Positions 50,101 to 60,272 of a stretch of DNA of 64,000 nucleotides are shown piece after piece. This stretch comes from Harmothoe impar (lineage: Eukaryota > Annelida > Polychaeta > Phyllodocida > Polynoidae), in assembly GCA_947462335.1 (NCBI GenBank), contig OX381710.1:2232001-2296000 (forward strand), read 5' to 3'. The notes under the pieces are model-generated. The model saw only the letters and a program-made list of their open reading frames with translations, was not told the DNA's origin and did no database searches. Within the stretch, counting starts at the first letter, position 1. Every line of letters starts with the position of its first letter. A program made the translations under genes and the position numbers.

Positions 50101-51425
50101 CTATATGGTATCTTTACTGGATTCGCCCCTTCTGTGTTAATTGAGTGCAGGACTCGATCCGTTCGTCCCAACGGCTCTCCGGGCCGCGCAAAGGCTGAAC
50201 TACACTCAGTTAACATCTCCCTCAGGGCTTTCCTCTGTTCCTCCGTCTCTACTCCGGATCCCTCTATTAACTTTTCCAATCCTTCTTCCATTACTTCATT
50301 GTTCGGGACTAGTCCACTTCCATTCTCAAAGCTCCTGGTGACCGCTTCCGCGGATATCACTTCTCCCACTACAGTGCCTTTCTCTAGGTAGATGGTTTTC
50401 GAACCCGGGTTCGTTATAGGGGCCACCCCCCATGCTATGTTGCCTATCAGGGTGTCAGCTGACTCCAAACCCTTCTTTCCCAACACTGTCACATTAGGTT
50501 CGAAAACCCCCGGAACGCCCCTCTTTATCCTACTGGAGGCTATTAACACATCACATGCCATTCCGGGAGGTATTTTTACCGTCTGTACCACACTCGCTAC
50601 TCCACTAACTTCTCGTGCCAGGCATTGTATCCTGTCTTTGTAGGGACGATTTACTTTCAACATTCCAGTGACGGGGTCCAATTTTACCCCATATAAGGAA
50701 GCGAAATCCATCCCAATGATACCATCATCCTCTATCCCAGCGACAGTAGGGGAAATGATATATTCCCTACCACCCACCAAGATGATCATACAAGTTCTAC
50801 CAAACGTTCGTATCTTGCTCCCATCAGCCGCACATGCATTTACCCTCGTTGTGAGGTCATCATCCATGTTCGACACCAGATCGTAGAATCTTTTCGACAT
50901 AGCGGAGTGGCTAGCTCCGGTATCCAACAAAAATTCTCCCATTCTGCCGTTTACAGATACGGACACATACCATCTCTTTCCTCCCATCATAGAGGGATTA
51001 CTTGCGAACCTTTTGATGTCTGCCATGTCAAAATTGAATCCGAATCCTTTCAAATACTCCAGACACGGATGACCTTGGGGAAGGCGGATCCCCCCGATCC
51101 TGGATAGTTCCTCTACCCAACCTTCCTCTCTATTGGTGATCGGTTTCCCTTCTTTGCTCTCCCTGGCAACTGTCTCACCAATACCCCCAGCCCCACATGT
51201 TTTCGGCTCATCAGCATTTCCCATGCTGCTGGGCGGATACATTACAGACTCCTCAATCGCGTTCGTATGGATTGTATCCTGGCATACTTTATTCGGGGTC
51301 GTCAGCTTGCCTTCACGGACAACCCCCTCTAATTTCCCGTCTCCTCTCTCTTTCTTTCTCTCCAAACTGGTTTCTCGGCCGTACATTCGGCTGCGAAATG
51401 TCCGGTCTCCTGGCACCTGAAACAC
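47142..51425 (-). CDS. pol: Gypsy Pol polyprotein
   Basis: Frame of 1427 codons reached by -1 frameshift from gag; no own start is needed. Aspartic protease LLDTGASHSAM (about residues 166-176). RT with KDGSIRFCIDYRKLN and CLVYLDDVIIF (about 587). RNase H ILDTDASNESIGAAL. Integrase zinc domain (GHRTSGHFG...CPKCC), DDE residues in VDIITGF (about 1050), SDQGREF (about 1113) and QSDGQVERFNR (about 1150), and a GPW-type C-terminal domain. The tail carries an AT-hook-like RGPGRPRKVKK (about 1352) and more basic residues; no chromodomain was seen. The frame is intact. Confidence 0.92.
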   Translation of the reverse strand: MFQVPGDRTFRSRMYGRETSLERKKERGDGKLEGVVREGKLTTPNKVCQDTIHTNAIEESVMYPPSSMGNADEPKTCGAGGIGETVARESKEGKPITNREEGWVEELSRIGGIRLPQGHPCLEYLKGFGFNFDMADIKRFASNPSMMGGKRWYVSVSVNGRMGEFLLDTGASHSAMSKRFYDLVSNMDDDLTTRVNACAADGSKIRTFGRTCMIILVGGREYIISPTVAGIEDDGIIGMDFASLYGVKLDPVTGMLKVNRPYKDRIQCLAREVSGVASVVQTVKIPPGMACDVLIASSRIKRGVPGVFEPNVTVLGKKGLESADTLIGNIAWGVAPITNPGSKTIYLEKGTVVGEVISAEAVTRSFENGSGLVPNNEVMEEGLEKLIEGSGVETEEQRKALREMLTECSSAFARPGEPLGRTDRVLHSINTEGANPVKIPYRRLPLAKKVVAEEEITKMLAERVITPSTSPWSSPVCMVTKKDGSIRFCIDYRKLNGLTKKNSYPLPRIDETIDSLGGNKWFCTIDLQSGYWQVGMKEEDKEKTAFSSHVGLFQYNVMPFGLCNAPATFEAMMETLLNDLLWKKCLVYLDDVIIFGKTFEECLENLKLVLQRIISNGLKLKAKKCNMFQKSINYLGWIISTDGVKADPEKVKTVTDWSIPKGPKEVRSFLGFCSYYRDFLPGYSRISYPIQCLSHWTPGRRKEKFPWGKEQGESFELIKRLFVETPVLKYPTADGHFILDTDASNESIGAALSQVQDGKEVPIAFASNTMSKAQRNYCMTKRELLAVVVYTKKYKHFLWGSDFTLRTDHSSLRWLLNFKDAEGMIGRWLAHLSEFRLDHSQIQHRKGAKHVNADALSRIPVRKCQNDGCDDCGKHNAVLAGVRKPFRDLEPVILEWDENSIKNFQERDANSIRLKMLLVEGRVPTRPAISLENREMRRLIAQWTELEVVNGLIYRWKTNALGNKSRQIFIPTAMRRDIMFFCHGHRTSGHFGRKRSLERLARMYYWPGMSTDLLRWIDTCPKCCTSKPGPGLGKMPLTQELFGVRFVRVAVDIITGFVTTPEGNTCMMVVTDYYTKYTKVFPMKDHKAATCARMLVKGWILYLGVPLMLHSDQGREFESNLWQEMCHQLAICKTRTNPYRPQSDGQVERFNRTLIQVLKSLVNQEMDDWDEQCDFVCHAYNSTVHASTNCSPNLLVFGEDLIMPADLVFGVVGMNPDVPCQIMFVEALKEQFRKAYELVRKELGKTAKWQKVGYDTNLKVRRFAVGDLVARYHEPLVGIKLRDNWDGPWRITQRVSDDTVLMRDTFGRNQKSNVARLKPWKGREYSTEMFKMGQEEKEEMKRELDKVIEKRGPGRPRKVKKEAVQIKSSPKRSEKTKNVSAGVDRKRRTVPSVATRERAKTSPNVRCKENPVGVRRSPRLRVRGAVT

Positions 51426-53779
51426 TTCACCGTTGCTCGATCTAGCTTCGGTCGTTTCTGATAGTCCAACAATCCTTTCATTTCCTCCATCATGGCCATT
51501 AACCGTTTCTCATTCTCTGATGACGCTCCTAACTGGGGGGTAGGGATGGGCTTAGAGCTTGCCTCTACTGGCTTCTCTTTCTCGGGTGGTTTACTACCAT
51601 TTTTCTTCCACCGATTCTTTCGATCCCACTTATCTCCCCCTATTGCTGCAATTCTTTCCTCATCCGAACCAGCGTCCGAATCGCTTTCCTCTGGAGCAGC
51701 CGTATGTGCAGACGCCACTCTTTGGTTGGGTACGAACCCAGAAAGTAGTCGTTTCTTCTTTTCATGCTGATCGATAGCCAAAAAGAAGTCTACCATTGAG
51801 GATCCTCGCCCCCATTCCTTCTGGACGAGTTCAGCATGGGACGGATCCCTCAGTCCTTTTATAAAATGTGTGAAGAGTTCATCTAAGAAATATTCATCAT
51901 CCCGTCTCCAATAAGGTCGAGCCTTTTGCAACAATCTTTGAAGCTCTAGTCCGAATACTTTCGGAGACTCTTTTGGTTTCTGTGTTCGTACCTGGAACTC
52001 CGACCAAGGATCATTCGCGGACAGCACCCCAAAAATGTGTGTGGCGGCTGCCACCAATTGGTCATAGTTTCCATCTTCCCCATACGTCTCTCGCCAATCA
52101 TCTACAGCTATTCGTCCCGGACCCTCACTCAACCATTTAATGAGAGGACCCAAGGAAGCCTCCTTGTCCCACCCATGATAACGGTTATCGTCGCAAAAGT
52201 CTTGGTAGCTTTCCTTCCAATTCTCTCCATTGAACCGTCGGGGAGTTCGAACGGGCTTCCGGGCACTGTTCTGACTCCATACCAGTCTATCAGACTGCCT
52301 CCGGCTCCATTCCATTATTTCTGACTCATCTTCCCGGGTCCGACTGCAACAGTCTATCCCCATTCCTTGTATACAAGGATCGGATTTCACTATGGCAGCA
52401 ACCCTCGGGCCCATAGATGATCGTTTTGTCAACCTCCTCGGGGCAGGGACCGGTCTTGGTGCCCCTCCTCTTGGATTTGGCTGAGTTCGTTCAGGACTGG
52501 GAGGGTAACCTCCGTACGACCCAGGGTTCGGCACAGTTCCGGCTCCTCCTCCCGGATTCGTTCCGGGGTTCGGAGCACCACCTGTCCCCCTGCTCGGAAT
52601 CGATCCACCCCCTTCATTATAGGACTGATGTCCCTCGTTCGATCCGGCTCCGGGTAATGGTGCCCGATACTGGTAGGTTATATTATATATCGGAGGTGGT
52701 GGTACCGTATAATTATGTCCTGCCAGCGTGTCGTCCGCAAAGGGATGCAGAGAGCCGTAACTATGGTTCATTCGTTTGGGTGGGGCCTCGTTCGTCATAT
52801 CATGGGTGCTAGAGATCTCTTTCTCCTCGGTTCCCCCATACGTGACTTTACGATAAGTCTCATTCGGGACAGTCCCTCCATGGGTTCGTTCATACTTCCC
52901 CTCCGAAACAACCCCCCGTGTTTCGATGGGCTCTACCGTAGTCAATATCGGACTAGGTGTGGATGCAACGTGTTTAGGTAGCTTGGCTCCCTCATTCATT
53001 GTTTCCCGCCTCCTAGTCTCTTCTTCTTTGCGGATCTCTTCTATCTGACTCTGATAAGCCAGGTAGGTATCATTGATTTCATCTTTCTTTTTCTGAATAT
53101 TTTCGAGGTCAGCCTTCATGTCGATTCGAGCTTGCTTCAACGCCTCTCGTTCTTGCTCGAACTGTTCCCACAGGGCCTCGCCGGCTTTCTCTTCCTTCGA
53201 ATAATCAGCCTTGATTTTCTTGACCCTTTTGGATTGTCGCTCGATCTCGCTTTCATAGGTATCCCGAAGATCACGACTTCGGCGAGCCTCTTCCTTCTCT
53301 TTCTGGAGTTGTGTTTGCTCCTCGGTCAGACTGTGTTGAGCAATCTTAACCTTCTGTTGGACCTTTGCCAACTGAGAAGTTTCGAGAGCCAACTGTTCAC
53401 TTATATATTTCCTATCCGCTTGGATTCTGGATTTTACTTCACTCAATTCCGCTGCTTCCTTCTGGTTCTGTGCGATTACCCTTGCCTTTTCGTTGGCCAA
53501 TCGGATCAAATCCTCATTCATGGCTGTATGCCGATCCCTCATTGACTCCTCTTCTGCTTTCAATTTCTCGCAGTAGGCGTCATAATCAGGGACCTGTCGA
53601 CCTCTTCTAGACAAGTCTCGTTCCATATGTCCGAGGTTCGGTTCGGAGGGAAGCATGTCCGCCCATGGGTTCCCTCTGAATGGGTTGGTGTTCGGTACTG
53701 TTCTGGTAGGAGGAAATTCTCCCGGAGTTCGAAAAATCAGACTCCTCTTTCGAGATTTTTTATTCTCTGGGGTATGCAT
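51329..53779 (-). CDS. gag: Gypsy Gag
   Basis: 816 aa, ATG at 53779; long for a Gypsy gag. Residues about 60-260 form a long coiled coil (LIRLANEKARVIAQNQKEAA...). A Gly/Pro-rich spacer (NPGTNPGGGAGTVPNPG) follows, then the capsid region (RFNGENWKESYQDFCDDNRY...LLQKARPYWRRDDEYFLDEL, about 560-690), a Lys-rich linker, and a CCHC knuckle CFRCQETGHFAAEC (about 785). The reading frame is open upstream to the LTR without another ATG. It ends at the slippery site. Confidence 0.88.
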   Translation of the reverse strand: MHTPENKKSRKRSLIFRTPGEFPPTRTVPNTNPFRGNPWADMLPSEPNLGHMERDLSRRGRQVPDYDAYCEKLKAEEESMRDRHTAMNEDLIRLANEKARVIAQNQKEAAELSEVKSRIQADRKYISEQLALETSQLAKVQQKVKIAQHSLTEEQTQLQKEKEEARRSRDLRDTYESEIERQSKRVKKIKADYSKEEKAGEALWEQFEQEREALKQARIDMKADLENIQKKKDEINDTYLAYQSQIEEIRKEEETRRRETMNEGAKLPKHVASTPSPILTTVEPIETRGVVSEGKYERTHGGTVPNETYRKVTYGGTEEKEISSTHDMTNEAPPKRMNHSYGSLHPFADDTLAGHNYTVPPPPIYNITYQYRAPLPGAGSNEGHQSYNEGGGSIPSRGTGGAPNPGTNPGGGAGTVPNPGSYGGYPPSPERTQPNPRGGAPRPVPAPRRLTKRSSMGPRVAAIVKSDPCIQGMGIDCCSRTREDESEIMEWSRRQSDRLVWSQNSARKPVRTPRRFNGENWKESYQDFCDDNRYHGWDKEASLGPLIKWLSEGPGRIAVDDWRETYGEDGNYDQLVAAATHIFGVLSANDPWSEFQVRTQKPKESPKVFGLELQRLLQKARPYWRRDDEYFLDELFTHFIKGLRDPSHAELVQKEWGRGSSMVDFFLAIDQHEKKKRLLSGFVPNQRVASAHTAAPEESDSDAGSDEERIAAIGGDKWDRKNRWKKNGSKPPEKEKPVEASSKPIPTPQLGASSENEKRLMAMMEEMKGLLDYQKRPKLDRATVKCFRCQETGHFAAECTAEKPVWRERKREETGN
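51332..51338 (-). promoter_or_regulatory. -1 ribosomal frameshift heptamer GGGAAAT
   Basis: In the gag frame it reads G GGA AAT followed at once by TAG. Slipping back one base continues as GGG AAA TTA GAG, the pol frame (GKLEG). It matches the X XXY YYZ rule. Confidence 0.8.
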
Positions 53780-53924
53780 TCGAGAGGCAATATCCCAGAT
53801 TTCATTTATTTGGGCGACTGTGTAATCCAGTTCCCCATCTTCCAGCTCGGTTCCCGATCCTTCATCCCCCCCGTTCCTTGACTGAGCCTCTGCCAGGGTC
53901 AGTCCGCTATCTTCTACATAAAAA

Positions 53925-53942
53925 TCCTGGTCACGGCACCAG
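53925..53942 (-). other. Primer-binding site
   Basis: TGGTGCCGTGACCAGG, starting 1-2 bases inside the 5' LTR on the element strand; begins with TGG as expected for a tRNA 3' CCA. The tRNA was not identified. Confidence 0.65.
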
Positions 53943-54266
53943 TGTAGAGTTCGTCTTTATGTAATTCGATTAAATAAGGACTCGAACCGCAGTTTTCATG
54001 TAGAGATGCAAGAACACAGGGTTTATTAGTCGTTCACCTGTACAACAATGCTAATCCTTGAAGTATATGAGGTTCGATCAATGTATGTTTGGCTTTCAAA
54101 TAACTTTCTATATATCACACAGTCAGAGACCTGAGAAGGTCTGCCAGAGCAAGGGGGTGAGGACAGCTTATATACTGTCCGCCTCCGATAGGGGTGCCCC
54201 CTGGCTCCGGCCGCCCGAACTACCTTGTAGGCGTTCGATTACAATACTAATATTAGTGTCCCTACA
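53943..54266 (-). repeat. Gypsy 5' LTR
   Basis: 324 bp, identical by eye to 42653-42976; TATA near 54165 and AATAAA at 54022-54027 on the minus strand. Confidence 0.92.
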
Positions 54267-54545
54267 TATAGTTTTTTTTAGCCTTTTGTCTTTGTCTTTG
54301 TTCTTGTTATTTGCTCTATGTATGTATGTATCCTGTATTTCTCATTTGATGTTAGACATATATTGCATCTTTATGTACATATTATGTTCAATCCAGATAC
54401 ACTGTATAATAAGAAATATGTTATATATTTGGCTGAAATGACTCACTAATAATGGATCTATCAATCATTGTCTGTAATCACTTTTTCAATTGTGGAAGAC
54501 CATAAATACAAGTCTAAACCAAAAAAAAAAAAATTGTAAATATCA
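54267..54545. other. AT-rich right flank of Gypsy
   Basis: No gene seen; AT-rich sequence ending in an A13 tract near 54521-54533. Confidence 0.4.
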
Positions 54546-54899
54546 GGATGGGACTATGACTCAGCTACTAGAATGGTCCAAACGACAAGAGACCAATCAC
54601 AGGCCTCCATTTGGTCACGTGACCGAGTTACCATGGCAACGTGACCTACTTAGGGGATTAGCCACTATCTCAACCAAGCAGAGGCCAGCATTTGGTAACC
54701 ATGGTAACGTGACCTACTTAATCAACCAATCAGAGGCCGGTAGGGCGATAAGGTAAACGGAAGTGACCTTGTGATGTGACTGGAAGTCACTCATAAATCG
54801 ACCAATCAGAGGTCGGTATTCTGACGACGTAACCGGAAGTGATCTATTTAAGGGTGACCTCGACCTTGTTACATGACCGGAAGTGACCCGTTACATAAG

Positions 54900-55045
54900 G
54901 GGAAAACAAAAATTTGTGGGGAGGGAGGGAGGGTGAGGGGGGAAGGGGGGGCCCCCGGGGCGGGGCGGCGTGGCTGGGGTGGGGCAGGGTGGGGGGGGGC
55001 CCTCCCCTTCCTTGCCTTTGCTCTCCCGGGGGTGGGGGGGCCTTA
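54900..55045. other. G-quadruplex-prone G-rich stretch
   Basis: Many G3-G9 runs on the plus strand inside the second Polinton fragment. No coding evidence. Confidence 0.6.
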
Positions 55046-55422
55046 AAGGGGGCGAGAGAAAAATAAGAGTGAAATGATAAAAGAAAATACCAGAGGGTGC
55101 CCGAGTTGGGTTGCAAAAAAATGAAACCCTTTGAGAATTTGATTACGTTATCGAATGCAGACCTGTCATTGACCTATTGTCGACCGCTATAGTTCCAACA
55201 CTGATACACCCTATTCCTTTTATTAAAATAACACAACAAGTAGATGTTTCATATATTTTTATTCTTTTCAAGTCGATTCATTATAAGTACATGTCTTCAA
55301 CAAAAATAATTTTTTACACAGACGTTTTTTTCTCAGTTTTTTCGACAGACATTGCAAAAGACGGCAAAACTTTGTGTCACTGCTTTCACAGTTTTTGAGC
55401 TTCGGACAGTTTGAAAATCACT

Positions 55423-55725
55423 TCAGCCAAATTCATGAGCTCCTCCTGCGTGTGGCACTTTTTTTTTCTTATAATCAACCTGTTCCTCCCTGGGAACTGA
55501 GTGGATGTGCGCGAATTGGCGGCAATTCCCTAGGTGGTGGAGTGCACCCTGGAGGTAGTGGGCGGAACTACCACCTAACATTAGTTTAGCATTTGGTGGG
55601 GTACACAATATATACCCATACTTAATAACCAAGTGACGTACACCTTCTTTTACGTCCACATCGCGAGTTTTTGACTCACTCTCCGATCGCTCAACTTCAG
55701 GTTTCTGCTCATCCGCATCACGCAT
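55423..55725 (-). pseudogene. Relative of Polinton 97-aa protein
   Basis: 100-aa frame. N-terminus DEQKPEVERSESESKTRDVD parallels NEQKSKAERPDSESKAHDAD of the 17550-17843 gene; the rest diverges and may have shifted frame. Minus-strand TATA boxes precede it (TATATAG about 55743; TATAAAAG about 55797). Confidence 0.5.
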
Positions 55726-56154
55726 CTTTTCTGTCTATATAAGAGCCTTGGCGGTTATATGTGTATATTGCTAAGTATCATATGCCATGCCCCCTTTTAT
55801 AGGACGCCGCTGCGCATGGGTCGTGGTAGCTCATAATGCTCACACCAGGGGTGTATGTGTACTGTGGTTGTGAGGGACGCGCCTGAGCCCGCCACAGTTG
55901 GATTTCAAAATTTGCGCTGAGAGGACGCTTCCTCAGAGCTCTACATGTGTAGGCTAGCGCAGGCAACTGTCGGTTACAAATGATTTAAATCTTATTAAGT
56001 AGGATTCTAAGGAGAGGTCAAAGGAGGATTCACATATAAAAGGAGTCCAGACGATTACACTATGTCGTTGGCGTGATGTTATTCCTGCGGGAAGGATCAT
56101 GCTAACCCGCGGGGTAAGAACTGTAAAGAGCAAGCAGAGGCAGGCTACACGACC

Positions 56155-57123
56155 ATGCCGCCCAGGAGGTCCTCCAGGTTTAAGAATGAAGGCAAGACCA
56201 AAGAGGAGGTCCGTCGTGAGGACGAGGAGGCCATCAACAGAAGTTTAGCAGGCCTCCAAGATGAAAAGAAGTTCGGGAGCAGAGCGGAATACTTTGAGTA
56301 TCTCGAGGCCCTAGATGCTGACCAGGAGGAACAGGAGAAGGTGGACGCCCTGGAGGAGAAGATCCATGCTCGTCTCACAGGCCATCGTCTGAGGTCTAGG
56401 GAAAGGAAGGACAAGACCCCACGCACCTCCAGAGAAGGCACTCCTGACCCACGCACTAGCACACCGCTGTTTGATGTTAGGCAAGAAGGTAGAGACAATT
56501 CCACTGACCGTATCTCAAAGAGTAAAAAAGGTTTTGACATGAAGAGGTTCACTAGAGGCAGAGAGCCTAGGTTCCTGTCATATGCCGAGGTGATGTATGT
56601 CTCCATCAACTGGGCCTGTGTGGGCATTGACGACCACACTTTCAATGACCTACCCGAGATGCGCAAATTCCTGTGCCATCTTGCATTTATTTCATTCAAA
56701 GCCTCGAGTGACATTTATGAGGATTTTTCTTATGCCGAGTATGACGCCGACATAAGAGAGGAATGTATCTGGAGAAAAGATGTGGATGAGTTTGGTTCTG
56801 GGCTAGAATTTGTGGAAAAAAGGCATTTTGGCACAGAGGGTTTAAAAAAATCCAAGAGAGAAGTTCAGAGTCAGTGCAAGCAGTCAGGCAGTGGGCGAGG
56901 TAGAGGTAGAGGCACCCCGGCTAATAGAGGCAGGGGCACCCCCCCGGGTGCTCAGGGTCGATTTTCTCAAGGTATGAGAACTAATGAGGCTGTGGAAATT
57001 ATTCCTTGTAACAGGTTTAATGGTGGGGGATGTGATTCTCGCCCCTATGCGTTCTCTCATGTAGGTAAAAAATGACATGACCCTACTCATAGAGGGGTAG
57101 ACTGCGTCATGCATAAAGCATAG
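56155..57123 (+). pseudogene. Gag-like ORF of second YR retroelement, decayed
   Basis: The intact part is 306 aa (56155-57075) from ATG, with a TATA-like CATATAAAAGG about 120 bp upstream. Acidic/basic helical N-half, a region (FLSYAEVMYVSINWACVGID) and an RG-rich tail (GRGRGRGTPANRGRG). At about residue 282 begins CNRFNGGGCDSRPYAFSHVGKK, then TGA, then HDPTHRGVDC. Compared with the zinc array of the 39894 frame, three expected cysteines are replaced by Tyr, Gly and the stop. Confidence 0.6.
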
Positions 57124-58978
57124 GGAGCTGGCTCATCTAGTCACAAGGTATCTGCCATTGAGTCTACAATCTATCCACATTCCAGCGGGGAGAAGCTTGT
57201 TAGTGATAATTCTACACAGAGTGTTCCGGTGTGTGGCAAAAGACTCAATAGTCCACTTGAAGAGGCCGCGGCTACAGGTACTAATTGTGAGGGTGAGGGT
57301 GATTGCATTGACCCAGTGGCGATTTACCCTGTGGATTTGATTGTAAACACTGATCAGCTGATTCAAGCCTCTACAGTATATCCTATACATAATATTAAGG
57401 GGCCTTCCATAAAGTATGTACGCACCCAGGGGGGGTGGGGGGGGGGGGGGGGGTCAGGGCAAATACATACAAAAGCGTACATGAAATTAGGGGTTGGGGT
57501 GGGGGGGGGGGGGGGTCCAGAGCCACTTTAGCATACTCTTTATGTACGCATTTTCACTTTTTTCAGGGCAATTTGAACATTATTTTTTGTGAATAAAACT
57601 GACTTGAATCATGTTCTGTAGAGGTAAGCGAAAACTGTTCTGTGCTGCACTTTTACACTTATACATGTGTAGTTGTTTAATATTATTCATGGCCAAAAGA
57701 TTATATAGCTCCTGCAGCTACATTATGATGATTATGAAAAACTTTTAGTTTTTTTTGTCAAAATGGTCGTCCTATATGAGTCATTTCGGGAGTGATCATT
57801 TTTTATCAAAAAAAACATCGACCTGTTGAGCAGAGGGTGTAAATAATTCAGACCCCTCTTGAAGGGGAACATTTAAAAAAAATCGTGTATTTAAGCCACG
57901 GCCAGTAAGCAAATTAGATCAGCAGTGTGGCTTATAGGAACACCCTAGGGTCAGATTGCAACTCATACATGAGTTTTTGTCATTATAGTACAGGACTAAA
58001 ATCAGCACCTTCAGATTACCAGTGCGGCTTATAAGATTGACCTTAACTTGGGGTGCGGCTGAGATGTGAGTTAGGCTTGTACGTAAGGTTTTAAGATATG
58101 ATTCAAAGGGCCCTTGTATGCCGATTTTTGATCCATGGGGTAGGGTGGTACAAAAGTTTGACCCCTTGACCAGGAGGGTGTAAAAACAACACCTGCAGGG
58201 AAGAGCTACACCAGAGATCAGTATCAGTTCCTCAAACAAGTATGTACTTTTGTAGGGGGGATCACCCCAATGCATACATAATGCAACATGGGGGGTGGGG
58301 GATCAATTTTCTGGAAGAAAATGCGTACATACTTTATGGAAGGCCCCTAAGGACATAAATGTTAATGGTTGGCCGCTGCCTAGACCTAATGATTGTATAA
58401 CTGTACTAGTAAAAGAATCGAAGGGACCACAAGAGTCAACTTTCAGTGTATATATGAGGTGTTTTGATGGTGTCTGTGCATGTAAATACGTAATGGACGG
58501 TTCTATAATAACTCTGAAGCCCTGTAGGGTTTTTACAGAATGTTTCATGTGGGGGGAGGTTGATTGCAACTGGAAATACTTAATTGAAGGTACAGTATTT
58601 GGTTTTAGGATTGTCAACCCAGAATGCCCTTGCGAATATGAAAATAGTAATTATAATTCGATATTGAAACCTGAGAACCGTGAATTTATGTCAAGTTGTT
58701 TAAAACTGGAGCTCGAGAGGAGTCAGATTTTGTTAGCAAACAATGAACCAAAATGTATACATGCTATTGGAGCTATTTCAAAGAATAAGGATCCGTCTGA
58801 TGAAGAAATTAGTATTAGGCCTATCACAGACTGTTCACGCAGTGGCGATGATACAGCGGCTGTAAATGACCACTGCAATGAAGTATGTGACCGTTTTGTA
58901 AATAAATCGTTGGATGATGTTTGTGATATCCTAAGGGAAGCTATGTGGCTCTGTAGCACAGATATCAGTGACGCATAG
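57124..58978 (+). pseudogene. RT gene of second YR retroelement, interrupted and truncated
   Basis: Coding-like sequence at about 57130-57398 is cut by a 949-bp transposon and resumes at 58348. The downstream part (58350-58975) aligns with the RT N-terminus of the 37998-39839 gene: FGFRIVNPE/HGFKMVDPH, CIHAIGAI/CVHALGAV, IRPITD, LDDVCDILR and CSTDISDA/AVTDIVSA. It stops at motif A, so the palm, YLDD, RNase H and recombinase are missing. Confidence 0.65.
57399..58347. mobile_element. 949-bp TIR transposon inside RT pseudogene
   Basis: Ends GGGGCCTTCCATAAAGTATG and its complement, flanked by TAA (57396-57398 and 58348-58350), as in PIF/Harbinger-type targets. G-tracts sit near the left end. 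No transposase; non-autonomous. Confidence 0.8.
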
Positions 58979-60272
58979 TCCTTCTTCCCTTACAAACACT
59001 ACAACACGTTATAGAATCATATCATAACATTTGATACGGACATTTTTTTTGCAAACCATTAACAAATGTTTGCAAACGTTCTGAAAACGTTCTTTGTTAG
59101 CTGGGTGAGACTCCATAGAAGATGCTAATTTCATGTTTTCAGGTTACACTTGTCTCTCCTTTTTGAACTCTTCTACTTTCCTATTCATTTCAACCAGCAG
59201 ACATTTTCAAGAAATATTACAGAAACATGTTAACCCTAGATTCAAGCATTTTTGATATTTAACAAATGGACATTAGCACAAGCCCATAGGTAATTACGTA
59301 TTCACTGTTAAGTTATAGTTCTACCATATGACACCAGAGGGACATTTTATAAGACTAACACAGACTAACACATGCTATGACGGAATTGGTAAAACTCTGG
59401 GCAACCAGGGATTCAAACCGTAGACCCTTGGATTGTAGGGCAGATGTTTCCACCATTCTTCTATGAAATGTGTTGTAGTTGGCTATAGAGGAATACATAC
59501 TTATCACATATAGCTAATTTCTAACCATACTTTCAAAGACCCAAAACCTTACAAATATGCCCGGGACCATATAATTCCTGGAAAGACAATATAATAGGCA
59601 ACAGTATGGTGTATATATATCGGGGAAACACTATATGATCCTACTACAATACCTATCAATCAGTCAATTATCTCAGAAACAGGCTCGCGACCCCCCCAAT
59701 TTTCTTTTGACTTTTGGAGACTATATACCCGTAGGATCATATGGTAGGAATATGGTGAAATCTTAGTTACTCTGAGCCTATACCCGCCGGCCACCTTGAC
59801 ACTTGGTCCTCCCCTTGTTGAAGCGACTGGGGACAACATGAATTATACAGGGTGTATTGACCTCAACACTGGAGGCAAGCCACAAATAATTCAGTATTTA
59901 ACAATGTCGTCCATGAATCACATCGTTGGTTTGATTTTGATTGCCTGATTTTCATTCATGAATAGGAGTGCAAGATGTATATCGATTAGATTACACACAT
60001 TCGAGGTTAACCATCGTATTACAAATATGACAAGGTTGGCCAATGAAAAAGAGCCGCAATGTTATGTTGGGGGCTCAGATATTCAAAGGGGAGTCTGTCA
60101 AAGTTTGGCATGCGGCTAAACACTTAACTAATGCAAGGTTCTAGTTTGGTGACTTTGGTACCACCGGCTGCTTAATTATACACAGTTACACCGAGCACTG
60201 TTGATTGTTTTGATGTTTGAGTTTACTTCATAGCAACTGCCAACTTTGTGCGGTTTTGGCTTCCAAACTCAC
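58979..60272. other. Host non-coding
   Basis: No gene. A minus-strand tRNA-like stretch near 59398-59470 (B-box-like GGTTTGAATCC) may be a SINE remnant. Confidence 0.4.

Larger units (their letters stand above)
42653..54266 (-). mobile_element. Ty3/Gypsy LTR retrotransposon with a third gene
   Basis: 11,614 bp. LTRs identical by eye; primer-binding-type sequence (TGGTGCCGTGACCAGG) next to the 5' LTR; G-rich polypurine tract (GGGGGGGTGG, 42977-42986 minus) before the 3' LTR. Order: gag, pol (-1 frameshift), CpG-rich promoter-like segment, 976-aa third gene. The flanks TATC and TATA give no clean target duplication. All frames are open, so it is probably young. Confidence 0.9.
54546..55800 (-). 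mobile_element. Second Polinton-type fragment (one end)
   Basis: 54546-54895 resembles the first element's terminal repeat: GGATGGGACTATG near the tip, CCAATCA words (54592, 54725, 54803), X-boxes (54627-54640, 54695-54708), CGGAAGTGA words and CACGTGAC. A G-rich stretch and one minus-strand gene (55423-55725) related to the 17550-17843 gene follow inward. Integrase and protease are absent; the rest was lost or displaced by the retroelement at 56 kb. Confidence 0.65.

Noticed and set aside
42649..54270. 4-bp target duplication TATC/TATA for the Gypsy element
   Set aside because: One of four bases differs, and the region is AT-rich, so it cannot be claimed.
59398..59470. tRNA gene
   Set aside because: Only a B-box-like segment is visible on the minus strand and no full cloverleaf; at best a SINE remnant.
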